From: Methylobacterium sp. WSM2598 | GTDB taxonomy: Bacteria > Pseudomonadota > Alphaproteobacteria > Rhizobiales > Beijerinckiaceae | DNA: 64,000 nt | Direction of reading: 5' to 3' | Assembly (NCBI RefSeq): GCF_000379105.1 | Contig: NZ_KB900609.1 | Location: forward strand, 2,329,326-2,393,325 | Part shown: positions 46,564 to 54,699 of the stretch, one piece after another | Numbering within the stretch: the stretch's first letter is position 1 | Layout of the letters: each line of letters begins with the position of its first letter | Notes under the pieces: generated by a model | Seen by the model: only the letters and a program-made list of their open reading frames with translations | Told to the model about the DNA's origin: nothing | Databases searched by the model: none | Program-made: the position numbers and the translations under genes

Positions 46564-47496
46564 TCAGGTCCCGAGGATCTGACCGACCCGGATCCCGCCC
46601 TCGCGCGCGAAGGCGCCGGCCGACATCTTGGACCCGCCCTCCGGCTTCAGCTTGAACAGCTCGATCTGGCCGCCCTGGGCGGTGATGCGGATCGATTCCT
46701 CGCCGACCGCCACGACCTCGCCGAGCGCCCCCTTCACCTCGGCGATCCGCCGCACCGGGTGCTTGCGGCAGTCGAAGAACTGGAGCTTGCGCCCCTCCAG
46801 GGTGGTCCAGGCCCCCGGCGCCGGGTTGGCGGCGCGGATCAGGTTGTAGAGGTGATCGATATGGGAGTCCCAGGACAGGCGCGCGGCCTTGGCCGAGAAC
46901 CAGCCCTCGTAGCTCGCCTGCGCCTCGTCCTGCACCACCTCCCGGTGGCGTCCCGCCACCACGAGATCGGCGGCCTCCAGCATCGCGGCAACGCCCATCG
47001 GGAAGAGCCGGCCGAAATAGACGTCGCCGAGCGTGTCGTCCGGGCCGATCTCGCAGGTCTTCTGCAGGATCACCGGTCCCTCGTCGAGGCCGTCCGTCGG
47101 CCGGAAGATGCTCAGCCCGGTGCGCGCGTCGCCCTTGGCGATCGGCCAGTTGATCGAGGAGGGACCGCGATAGGCCGGCAGCAGGGACGGGTGGTACTGG
47201 ATCGTCCCGTGCCGCGGGATCGTCACGAAGCTCTGGGGCGCGAATTGCAGCACGTAGGCCATCACGCCGAGATCGGCGTCGAGGGCGCGCAGCGTGTCGG
47301 CCGCGTCCTGGCTCTTGAGGCTCGGGAACTGGTGGAGCGGCAGCCCGCGGGCCTCCGCCTCGCGCTTCAGCGCGTCGGGCTTGGCACCCTCCCGGTCGGG
47401 CGCGCAGAACACGCCCGCGACCGTGTCGCCCCGCTCCAGGAAGGCCTCGAGCACGGCCTTGCCGAAATCCTGCTGACCGATGAGTGCGATGCGCAT
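46564..47496 (-). CDS. Formyltransferase-fold protein like the 10-formyl-THF dehydrogenase hydrolase domain
   Basis: The 310-residue protein has an N-terminal formyl_trans_N domain and a C-terminal Fmt_C-like domain. It resembles the hydrolase domain of ALDH1L1 (10-formyltetrahydrofolate dehydrogenase) more than methionyl-tRNA formyltransferase: RIALIGQQDFG, GVFCAPDREG, IQYHPSLLPAYRG with His102, and DGLDEG with Asp138. The 36-residue His-Asp spacing equals His106/Asp142 of that domain. Residue 100 is Gln where that domain has Ile104 and Fmt has Asn. It should bind 10-formyl-THF and move or hydrolyse the formyl group. It lies 122 bases downstream of frc on the same strand. Confidence 0.8.
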   Translation of the reverse strand: MRIALIGQQDFGKAVLEAFLERGDTVAGVFCAPDREGAKPDALKREAEARGLPLHQFPSLKSQDAADTLRALDADLGVMAYVLQFAPQSFVTIPRHGTIQYHPSLLPAYRGPSSINWPIAKGDARTGLSIFRPTDGLDEGPVILQKTCEIGPDDTLGDVYFGRLFPMGVAAMLEAADLVVAGRHREVVQDEAQASYEGWFSAKAARLSWDSHIDHLYNLIRAANPAPGAWTTLEGRKLQFFDCRKHPVRRIAEVKGALGEVVAVGEESIRITAQGGQIELFKLKPEGGSKMSAGAFAREGGIRVGQILGT

Positions 47497-47618
47497 AAAG
47501 GCCTCCGTCAGGGGAGCTTCGTCGCGCGCAAGCCTCCCCGTTCGGCCGCCGCGGGAGGCGCGGCGGCCGTCGCGTCCGGTGGGCGGCGCCCGGGGAGCGG
47601 GCGCCGCGGCGTCAGGGC

Positions 47619-48896
47619 CTACTCGGCGGCGATTTTCGGCAAGGCGCCGATCGCCCCCGAGGCGGCGATGTCGACGATCCGCTCCTCGCCGTAGCCGAGC
47701 ACCTCGCGCAGCACCTCGTCGGTGTGCTCGCCGAGCAGCGGCGAGCGCTTCACCTCGGTCGGGCTGTCGGACAGCTTGATCGGGTTGCCGACGGTCAGGT
47801 ACGCGCCGCGCACCGGGTGCTCGACCTCCACGATCGTGCCGGTCGCCCGCAGCGACGGCTCCTCGGCCAGCTCCTTCATGGACAGGATCGGGCCGCAGGG
47901 AATGTCGTAGCGGTTGAGGATCTCCATCGCCTCGAACTTGCTCTTCGTCATCGTCCACTGCTCGATGCGCTCGAAGATCTGGTTCAGGCGGGGCAGGCGG
48001 GCGGCCGGCTTGGCGTAGTCGGGATGGGTCTTCCATTCCGGCTCGCCGATGACGTCGCAGATCTTCTCCCAGACCGGCGCCTGCGTGATGAAGTAGAGGT
48101 AGGCGTTGGGGTCGGTCTCCCAGCCCTTGCACTTGAGGATGCGGCCCGGCTGGCCGCCGCCGGAATCGTTGCCGGCGCGCGGCACGGAATCGCCGAAGGG
48201 CACGCCCTCGCCGAACTGGCTGTACTCCTTGAGCGGCCCGTGGCTCAGGCGCTGCTGGTCGCGCAGCTTCACCCGGCACAGGTTCAGCACCCCGTCCTGC
48301 ATGGCGCAGTCGACGCGCTGGCCGCGGCCCGTATGGGTGCGCTGGTAGAGGGCCGTCACGATGCCGAGCGCGAGGTGCAGGCCGGTGCCGGAATCGCCGA
48401 TCTGCGCGCCGGTCACCAGCGGCAGGCCGTCCCGGAACCCGGTCGTGGAGGCGGCGCCGCCGGCGCACTGCGCGACGTTCTCGTAGACCTTGCAATCCTC
48501 GTACGGGCCCGGGCCGAAGCCCTTGACCGAGGCGACGATCATGCGCGGGTTGAGCGCCTGGATGCGCTCCCAGGTCAGGCCCATCCGGGCGAGCGCCCCG
48601 GGGGCGAAGTTCTCGACCAGCACGTCGCAGGTCCGCACGAGATCCTCGAGCACTTCCATGCCCTTCCGGTTCTTCGTGTCGAGCGTGATCGACCGCTTGT
48701 TCGAGTTCAGCATCGTGAAATACAGGCTGTCCGCGTCGGGCACATCCTGCAGCTGCGAGCGCGTGATGTCGCCGACGCCCGGACGCTCGACCTTGATGAC
48801 GTCGGCGCCGAACCACGCCAGCAGCTGCGTGCAGGTCGGCCCGGACTGGACATGCGTGAAATCCAGGATCTTCACGCCTTCGAGTGCCTTGGTCAT
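47619..48896 (-). CDS. frc: Formyl-CoA:oxalate CoA-transferase
   Basis: Frc exchanges CoA between formyl-CoA and oxalate in oxalate catabolism. The 425 residues match the Oxalobacter enzyme along their length: [30 protein letters not shown], the catalytic Asp168 in AQIGDSGTG (Asp169 in Oxalobacter), the glycine loop in [15 protein letters not shown] and [10 protein letters not shown]. Residue 48 is Gln (RSQLQD) where Oxalobacter Frc, as I recall, has Trp48, a position tied to substrate choice. No oxalyl-CoA decarboxylase gene is in the window. Oxalate use is known in Methylobacterium. Confidence 0.92.
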   Translation of the reverse strand: MTKALEGVKILDFTHVQSGPTCTQLLAWFGADVIKVERPGVGDITRSQLQDVPDADSLYFTMLNSNKRSITLDTKNRKGMEVLEDLVRTCDVLVENFAPGALARMGLTWERIQALNPRMIVASVKGFGPGPYEDCKVYENVAQCAGGAASTTGFRDGLPLVTGAQIGDSGTGLHLALGIVTALYQRTHTGRGQRVDCAMQDGVLNLCRVKLRDQQRLSHGPLKEYSQFGEGVPFGDSVPRAGNDSGGGQPGRILKCKGWETDPNAYLYFITQAPVWEKICDVIGEPEWKTHPDYAKPAARLPRLNQIFERIEQWTMTKSKFEAMEILNRYDIPCGPILSMKELAEEPSLRATGTIVEVEHPVRGAYLTVGNPIKLSDSPTEVKRSPLLGEHTDEVLREVLGYGEERIVDIAASGAIGALPKIAAE

Positions 48897-49285
48897 GCGC
48901 GTGTCTTCACCTTGAGCGGTTGCGGGGCCGGCCGGAGCCGGATGAGACGGCCCGAGTCACGGCAGGCGTGATCCGGGCTCCACGGCGGTCTCGCGGGGGA
49001 TTCGGGCAGGCGGCGGGGAGCGGGCGGGCGGCGGGCCCCGGCGCGACGCGTCCGGACGTCGGACGGGTCGCGAACGACCTCGACTCTCTCACCATCGGGC
49101 GCTCCCTCGCTCGCGCCGGTGCGCCCTCGCGGCTGCGCCGCCCTCGCCGGACAGGATCCGGCGCCGAGCGACGCGGCGCACCCGGGCGGCCGGTCTTGCA
49201 CCGCCTCGCGGCGGCGTCAATGGGAAGTTGGCATACCAGATACCATGTGTCAAATAGGAGACGCTTCGCGAGGAGGGCCCCGCCG
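48897..49285. other. Divergent intergenic region between frc and the P-loop protein gene
   Basis: These 389 bases contain no gene that I can support. A directly repeated ATACCA (49233 and 49240) lies beside a minus-strand TTGACA (49248-49253), which could be the -35 box of an frc promoter, although no good -10 box follows. AGGAGG at 49271-49276 serves the plus-strand gene. Confidence 0.4.
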
Positions 49286-51100
49286 ATGCTCAGCGACCCG
49301 TCCGACGAGACCTTGACCGCCTTCGGTCCCTGGAATCCGGGGATTGAATCGACTCTGCCGCGGGCCTTCCTGCCCCTCGCGACGGTGTTTCGGCCCGAGA
49401 ACGTCTCGACCCGGCTCGCCGACGCGGAGGACCTCGCCGGGGTCTGCGGTCTGGCGCCGCAGGATCTGGTCGCGTTCCGGCCCGAGCGGCTGGCCGTGCA
49501 CGAGGTTCTGGTGCGCGTCACCGCCGACCTCTCGGTCCCGACCGGGCAGGAATACGCGGATCTCGGGGTGAATTTCCGCCGGATGACCGAGCGGATCCTG
49601 GCGACCGCGATCCGGCCCCGCCACGCCGAGCTCCGCGCGGCCCTCGACGGCGTCGACGCGCGGGCCTCCGCCCGGATGGAGCGCGTCCTCGACGCGATCT
49701 TCGCGCCGCCGCCGCCGCCGGCGAGGAAGGGCTGGCTGTCGCGGTTCCGTGCCGCTCCGGCGCCCGGCCCCGCGGCGGAGCCGGTCGAGGAGCGGGCGCT
49801 CCGGATCCTTGCCGAATCCTGCGAGCGGGCGGCGCGGGAGGAGGATTCCCTCGCGCGCGCCGCCTGCGAGGCGCTGCGCCGGGCCGTGGCGGGGATCATC
49901 CGCCAGCGCGGCCGGCTGCTGCGCGACCGTGCCCTGATCCTGCGGATCGCCGCGCCGCTGGTCTCGAACGGGCACGGCAGCCGGGAGATCGGCCGGCTCC
50001 TCGACCCGTGGTTCCGGGAGGCGGCTCTGCGCGAGGGCTACCGCGTGCTGACCCCGCAGGCCCGGCCGATCGTCATGAACGTCAAGGGCGCCTCGGCCTC
50101 GGGCAAGAGCACGATGCGGCCCCTGCAGCGGGCGCTGGCCGGGCGGATCGGCGCGGACTGGTCCGATTTCGCCCTCATCAGCCCCGACATCTGGCGCAAG
50201 TTCCTGCTGGACTACGCCTCGCTCGGCCCGGCGCGGCGCTACGCGGGGACGCTGACCGGCCACGAGGTCGAGATCGTCAACACCAAGCTCGACCGCTACA
50301 TGGCGGCCAAGGCGCGCCAGGGACGGATGTCGCACCTGCTGATCGACCGGTTCCGGTTCGACAGCTTCGCGGCGGATTCGCGGGCGGAGGACGGGAGTCA
50401 GCTCCTCACCCGCTTCGGCGACCGGATCTACATGCTGTTCATGATCACGCCGCCGGACGCGACGGTCGAGCGGGCATGGCTGCGGGGCGAGCGCTTCGGC
50501 CGCTACAAGGCCGTCGACGACCTCCTCGCCCACAACGTCGAGGCCTTCACCGGCATGCCGCGGCTGTTCTTCACCTGGGCGCTGAAGCCGGACCGGCGGG
50601 TGCACACGGAGTTCCTGGACAACAGCGTGGCGCAGGGCTGCCGCCCGCGCACCGTCGCCTTCGGCTGGAACGGCGAGATGACGATCCTCGATCCGGCCCG
50701 CCTCCTCGACATCGAGCGCTTCCGGCGCATCAACGTCGACGCCGGCGGCCCGCCGCAGGTCTATCCGGGCGCCGACGCGATGGCGCCCTCCCGCAACACC
50801 GGGTTCCTGCGCGACTGCGCCCGCAAGATGCGCCTGATCCGCTTCGCCGAGCCCGCGACGGGGCTGGTCTACGCCCGCTTCGAGGGCCGCAGGCTCACCT
50901 GCGCGGACCGCGACGCCTTCGCGCGGGCCCTCGGCGATCCGGAGATCCGCGCCGCCTTCGCGGCGCTCGCGGAGGGCCCGCCGGAGGCGTGCCCGGACGG
51001 AGCGCCGCCGGAGCATCTCGTCCGGGCGGAGACGCACACGCTCGGCGCCTGGGGGCCGGACCCCGAGGAGATCGACGCCCCCGCGTCCCCGACCGAGTGA
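49286..51100 (+). CDS. Large P-loop protein with zeta-toxin-like kinase domain, function unknown
   Basis: The 604-residue soluble protein has an alpha-helical N-terminal half (about 1-250, with a Pro-rich loop near 140). A kinase-like domain follows with Walker A GASASGKST at 268-276. FALISPDIWRKFLLDYASLG, then GHEVEIVNTKLDRYMAAKA and LLIDRFRFDSF recall zeta-toxin/polyphosphate-kinase-like phosphotransferases acting after a P-loop. No antitoxin gene is adjacent, and the size is far above zeta toxins, so toxin activity is doubtful. AGGAGG lies 9 bases before the ATG at 49286. I recognise no named family. Confidence 0.7.
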   Translation: MLSDPSDETLTAFGPWNPGIESTLPRAFLPLATVFRPENVSTRLADAEDLAGVCGLAPQDLVAFRPERLAVHEVLVRVTADLSVPTGQEYADLGVNFRRMTERILATAIRPRHAELRAALDGVDARASARMERVLDAIFAPPPPPARKGWLSRFRAAPAPGPAAEPVEERALRILAESCERAAREEDSLARAACEALRRAVAGIIRQRGRLLRDRALILRIAAPLVSNGHGSREIGRLLDPWFREAALREGYRVLTPQARPIVMNVKGASASGKSTMRPLQRALAGRIGADWSDFALISPDIWRKFLLDYASLGPARRYAGTLTGHEVEIVNTKLDRYMAAKARQGRMSHLLIDRFRFDSFAADSRAEDGSQLLTRFGDRIYMLFMITPPDATVERAWLRGERFGRYKAVDDLLAHNVEAFTGMPRLFFTWALKPDRRVHTEFLDNSVAQGCRPRTVAFGWNGEMTILDPARLLDIERFRRINVDAGGPPQVYPGADAMAPSRNTGFLRDCARKMRLIRFAEPATGLVYARFEGRRLTCADRDAFARALGDPEIRAAFAALAEGPPEACPDGAPPEHLVRAETHTLGAWGPDPEEIDAPASPTE

Positions 51101-51256
51101 CGGCGCCCGCTGCGGTCGCGCACCCCGCTCCGCACCACCGTCCCGCGTCGGCGCTCCGTCGCGCGGCGGAACACCGTCGCGCGGCACGGCGTTGTGGGGG
51201 CGCCATCGCCGTGGGGCCGGCCCGGTCCCCGGCCGTCAGACCGGAGGAGGATGGAC

Positions 51257-51595
51257 ATGGCTGGTGGAACACAAGCCGGAGGCCCCCGCAGCACCACGGG
51301 CCGCGGCGGCCAGGGCGGCGAGAGCCTCTACGATCAGGCGACGAGCGCGGCGCGCAATCTCGCCGACCAGGCCTCTGACCGCTGGGACGACGTCGCCGAG
51401 CAGGGCTCGCGCTACGTGCAGCGCGGGCGCGACTACGTGGGCGACGTGGACGGGGCCACGATGACGGGCTGGTTCGTCGCCGGCGCGATCGGCTTCGGCC
51501 TCGCGTGGCTGATGTTCGGCCAGCGCTCGATCACGGGCGACTACGTGGCCCGCGGCATGAGCCGGAGCAGCGAGCGCTACGACGGCTACCGCTGA
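51257..51595 (+). CDS. Small single-pass membrane protein with amphipathic helical domain
   Basis: The 112-residue protein has a Gly/Thr-rich N-terminus, an amphipathic helix (SLYDQATSAARNLADQASDR) and one transmembrane helix near 71-90 (TGWFVAGAIGFGLAWLMFG). A short basic tail ends it. The layout is like ElaB/DUF883-type stress proteins with the anchor near the C-terminus, but I cannot confirm a family. AGGAGG at 51245-51250 is 6 bases before the ATG at 51257, which decides this start over 51251. Confidence 0.65.
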   Translation: MAGGTQAGGPRSTTGRGGQGGESLYDQATSAARNLADQASDRWDDVAEQGSRYVQRGRDYVGDVDGATMTGWFVAGAIGFGLAWLMFGQRSITGDYVARGMSRSSERYDGYR

Positions 51596-51843
51596 GGCGC
51601 GCGGCGCGATCCGCGGGGCGGGGCGGGGGTTCGCTCCCGGCCCGTCCACGACGGAGCGGGCCATGCGGGCCGGGGCGCCTCGCGGCAGAGGCGGGGCACC
51701 CCCGCCCGCCGGGACGGATCGGCGCCCGGCTCCGGTGCATGAAAGTCACTTTTGATCAGACAGTTACGGGACGATGCTGACACCCCGCCGCGGCTCGCCT
51801 CGGCCCGGCGCGGTGCGCCGCTTCGTCCTTCTCCCGCAATCGC

Positions 51844-52809
51844 TTAATCGCATCTGAGAAGGTGCAGGCTGAAGAGCCCCTCCGCGTCGACCCAGACCCG
51901 TTCCGGCACCCAGCCCGCCGCGAAAGCGAGGGCCCGGAAGGCGTCCGGCGCGTACTTGTAGGAATTGTCGGTGTGGATGCTCTCGCCGGCCGCGAAGTCG
52001 ATGACCCGACCGGCGATCCGGCACGCGGTCGGCCGCCGCGCCACCAGATGGGCCTCGACCCGGAACGGATCCTCCACCACCCGCGCCTCGTGCCGGAACG
52101 CGTCGAGATCGAAGCCGGCCTCGATCTCGCGGTTGGCGCGCGCCAGCAGGTTGAGGTGCAGCGCCGCCATCAGGCCGTCGCTGCCGCCGTAGGCGCGCAG
52201 GAGCCGGTCCGGGTCGTGGGTCGGATCGACCCCGATCAGGAGGCGGCTCGGCCCGAGCGTGTCGCGCACGCGCCCCAGGAAGGCCACGGCCCCGTCGGGC
52301 GCGAAGTTGCTGATGCTCGTGCCCGGGAAGAAGCCCAGGACCGGGCCGCCGCCGAGGTCGATCGGCAGCCGGATCGGCCGGGCGTAGTCGGCGTGGACCG
52401 GCCGCATCGCCACGGCCGGGTAATCCCGGGCGAGCCGGCCGATCGCCGCCACCAGGAAGTCCCAGGAGATGTCGAGGGCGATGAAGCGGGCAGGGGCCTC
52501 GAGCCGGTCGAGCAGGGTGCGGATCTTGCGGCTCGCGCCGCTGCCGTACTCGACGATGGTGGCGCCGCGCCCGACCACGCCCGCGACCTCGGCCGCCACC
52601 TCCGGCAGCAACCCCATCTCCTGCTGGGTCGGGTAATAGTCGCGGCTGCCGCAGATCCGGTCGAACAGCGTCGAGCCGGTCTCGTCCCACAGGTACTTGC
52701 CGGGCAGGGACCTCGGCGTGCGGCCGAGCCCGGCGAGCGCGTCGCGCCGGAAGGCCTCGGTCTCGGCGGCGCGATCGGGCGCGGCGGGCATCGCGGTCGC
52801 GTCGGTCAT
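51844..52809 (-). CDS. EgtD-like amino acid N-methyltransferase
   Basis: The 321-residue SAM-dependent enzyme follows the EgtD family: SLPGKYLWDETGSTLFDRIC, YYPTQQEMGLL, SAM motif IVEYGSGAS (85-93), ALDIS, FFPGTSISNF and LLIGVDPTHDPDRL. EgtD trimethylates histidine to hercynine for ergothioneine. Here the substrate-loop motif reads IHTDNSYKY, with Asp281 where M. smegmatis EgtD has Glu282. No egtB, egtC or egtE is nearby. The gene is the last of a tightly overlapping unit with a second methyltransferase and a YqcI/YcgG protein, so its substrate may not be histidine. Start overlaps the previous stop (ATGA). Confidence 0.8.
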   Translation of the reverse strand: MTDATAMPAAPDRAAETEAFRRDALAGLGRTPRSLPGKYLWDETGSTLFDRICGSRDYYPTQQEMGLLPEVAAEVAGVVGRGATIVEYGSGASRKIRTLLDRLEAPARFIALDISWDFLVAAIGRLARDYPAVAMRPVHADYARPIRLPIDLGGGPVLGFFPGTSISNFAPDGAVAFLGRVRDTLGPSRLLIGVDPTHDPDRLLRAYGGSDGLMAALHLNLLARANREIEAGFDLDAFRHEARVVEDPFRVEAHLVARRPTACRIAGRVIDFAAGESIHTDNSYKYAPDAFRALAFAAGWVPERVWVDAEGLFSLHLLRCD

Positions 52810-53753
52810 TCCGGCCTCGTGGCGGTCAGGACGACGAGGGCGATCCGCTCGGCCGCCGCGTAGGCCGGCCCGTCGAGTTCCTCGCCGTAGGCGTCCGGGT
52901 CGACCTCCCGGTAGGTCCAGGCGAGGCGGGCCGCCTCGCAGGCGGCGGCCGCCGCCTCCCGGAACGGGTCCGCCCCCTCGACGATCGCGGCGCCGGTGAA
53001 CAGAACCAGCGTCCCGCCCGGGGCGAGGCGCTCGGCGGCCGCGCGCACGACCGCGAGGGAGAGCCCCGTGCCGAGGGCGCCGCCGCCGTCCCGGTAGGCC
53101 CGGCCGGCCGCGTCGACCATGAAGGGCGGGTTCGAGACGATGAGGTCGAAGGCGCCCTCGACGCCGGACAGCATGTTGCTGGGCCGCGCGCGCACGTTCG
53201 CGACCCCGGCGGCCCGCGCGTTCAGCCGCGCCGCCCGCAGCGCCTTCTCGTTGATGTCGACCAGCACCACCTCGGCCCCGGGGGCGCGCTTGGCGATCAG
53301 TATGCCGGCGGCGCCCGAGCCGCAGCCGATGTCGACGGCGCGCCGCACCGGGCGCTCGCGCGCGGCGAGATGGTCCAGCACGGCTGCGGCGAACCGCACG
53401 GTGTCCGGCCCGAAGAAGACCGAATCGGCGGCGAGCGGCGGGAAGGCCGAGTGCAGGAAGAGTTCGCCGTCGAGGCTGGACAGCCTGAGCGCCGGCCGCA
53501 GGAGATCGCCCTCGGGCACGACCGCCGCGGCCTCTCGCAGGGCCGCCAGCAGCGGCGGGGGCAGGAGGTGCGGGCGGAACGGCCGGCTCCAGCCGAGAAC
53601 GTCGCGCAGGTTGCGCGCCTCCCGGTTCTGCGGGCGGCCGTTCACCCGCGCATGCGTCGCCGGCGTCACCGTGGTGAAGCGGTAGCCGGTGGCGCGGACG
53701 GCCTCCACCAGCGCCAGCAGCGCCGCCTCCTTGCCCTGGTCCAGCGCCATCAT
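52806..53753 (-). CDS. Class I SAM methyltransferase with NPPF motif
   Basis: The 315-residue protein has an N-terminal domain of about 120 residues and a Rossmann methyltransferase domain with DIGCGSGAAGI, VVLVDINEKAL and VSNPPF. The NPP[FY] motif is typical of enzymes that methylate amide or ring nitrogen (PrmC/RsmC type). Nothing defines the substrate. The start codon shares a base with the preceding stop (TGATG at 53755-53751), and a GTG one codon earlier is also possible. It overlaps the EgtD-like gene by 4 bases, so the three genes are coupled. Confidence 0.82.
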   Translation of the reverse strand: MMALDQGKEAALLALVEAVRATGYRFTTVTPATHARVNGRPQNREARNLRDVLGWSRPFRPHLLPPPLLAALREAAAVVPEGDLLRPALRLSSLDGELFLHSAFPPLAADSVFFGPDTVRFAAAVLDHLAARERPVRRAVDIGCGSGAAGILIAKRAPGAEVVLVDINEKALRAARLNARAAGVANVRARPSNMLSGVEGAFDLIVSNPPFMVDAAGRAYRDGGGALGTGLSLAVVRAAAERLAPGGTLVLFTGAAIVEGADPFREAAAAACEAARLAWTYREVDPDAYGEELDGPAYAAAERIALVVLTATRPE

Positions 53754-54520
53754 CACAGCTGCTCCGTGCGGGCCCGCGGCGGGACCAGGAAGGCGCCCGC
53801 CCGCAGGTCGCGCGCCACCTGGTCGGGATCGCCGCGCGGCGCGGTCTCGCGGCGGCGGAACGGGCAGGTCCAGGCCTCGCCGACCAGCCGCCCGCTGTAC
53901 TGGCGCGCCTCCGAGGTCTCGCCGTGCCGCGCCAGCATCGGGTTGATCGAGCCCGTCCAGGCCAGGTCCCGGTCCAGGATCGCGGCGCGCAGGCTCTCGT
54001 AGCGCCCCTCCGCGCGCAATCGCACGAACTGCTCCCGCAGGTTGAACACCAGCGCCGGCGCCTCGAAGCGCCGGGCCGGCCGGCTCGCGCCGGGATGCAG
54101 CCCGACCACGAAGAAGGCCTCGCCCCCGAGGCTCAGGGCGAAGTGCGGGTCGTCCGGGTCCGCGCGCACGCGCGGGTCGTAGGGCAGGCCGACCCGGCTG
54201 TCCCGGTCCGAGAGGGCCTGGATGCGCGCCCAGAGATGCGTCTCGAAAGCCTCCTCGGACAGGGAGGTCGGCCCCTCGAACAGCACCGCGAAGCTCTGGA
54301 ACAGCCCGGGCGCCTCGCGGGTGCGCGCCACGAAGGCGAGCAGCGCCGGGTAGATCCGGTCGTCGTCGCGCCCCGCCGCGAGGTCGCCCGCCACCACGAG
54401 CCGCAGCTGCCCGCGCTGCAGGGCGGATTTCGCGCCGACGCAGGGGAAGGCCGGGCGGCGCAGGAAGGCCCTGAAGCGGTTGGCCAGGGGGTGGTCGGCA
54501 TCATCCTCGGGAAAGGTCAT
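53753..54520 (-). CDS. YqcI/YcgG family protein, GntA-like N-hydroxylase candidate
   Basis: The 255-residue protein has the conserved marks of the YqcI/YcgG family: FPCVGAKSAL near the N-terminus, FALSLGGEAFFVVGLHPGAS, LVFNLREQF, GSINPML, SEARQYSGR and CPF near the C-terminus. One member, GntA of guanitoxin synthesis, is a haem-dependent N-hydroxylase of a guanidine. Activity of other members is largely unknown. The start at 54520 gives the family's usual length; an ATG at 54631 would add 37 residues. It heads the overlapping three-gene unit and follows the DUF1989 gene by 179 bases. Confidence 0.8.
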   Translation of the reverse strand: MTFPEDDADHPLANRFRAFLRRPAFPCVGAKSALQRGQLRLVVAGDLAAGRDDDRIYPALLAFVARTREAPGLFQSFAVLFEGPTSLSEEAFETHLWARIQALSDRDSRVGLPYDPRVRADPDDPHFALSLGGEAFFVVGLHPGASRPARRFEAPALVFNLREQFVRLRAEGRYESLRAAILDRDLAWTGSINPMLARHGETSEARQYSGRLVGEAWTCPFRRRETAPRGDPDQVARDLRAGAFLVPPRARTEQL

Positions 54521-54699
54521 GGCACGCAGGACAAGGTTTTCCAGGGTGAGGGAGCCGTCGACGGCGTCGCCGCGCGCTGGCGCGGCGGGTGCCGAAAACA
54601 GAACGCGGTGAAAGAATCGCGCGCGACGCATCCACGGCGGCGGGACAACCTCGTCGGGTAGGGGTTGTTCCTGCCCCCGGTCGGGCGATCACCGCGGAA

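Noticed and set aside
46564..48816. One long frame joining the formyltransferase to the frc region
   Set aside because: The part upstream of 47496 is out of frame with frc and reads as low-complexity Arg/Gly. Two separate genes explain the region.
49286..51595. Toxin-antitoxin module formed by the P-loop protein and the small membrane protein
   Set aside because: The gene order, large size and membrane anchor do not fit zeta/epsilon or other TA pairs; no antitoxin-like protein is seen.
51844..52809. Plain ergothioneine biosynthesis locus
   Set aside because: egtB and sulfur-transfer partners are missing and neighbours are of other families, so the histidine substrate is not assumed.
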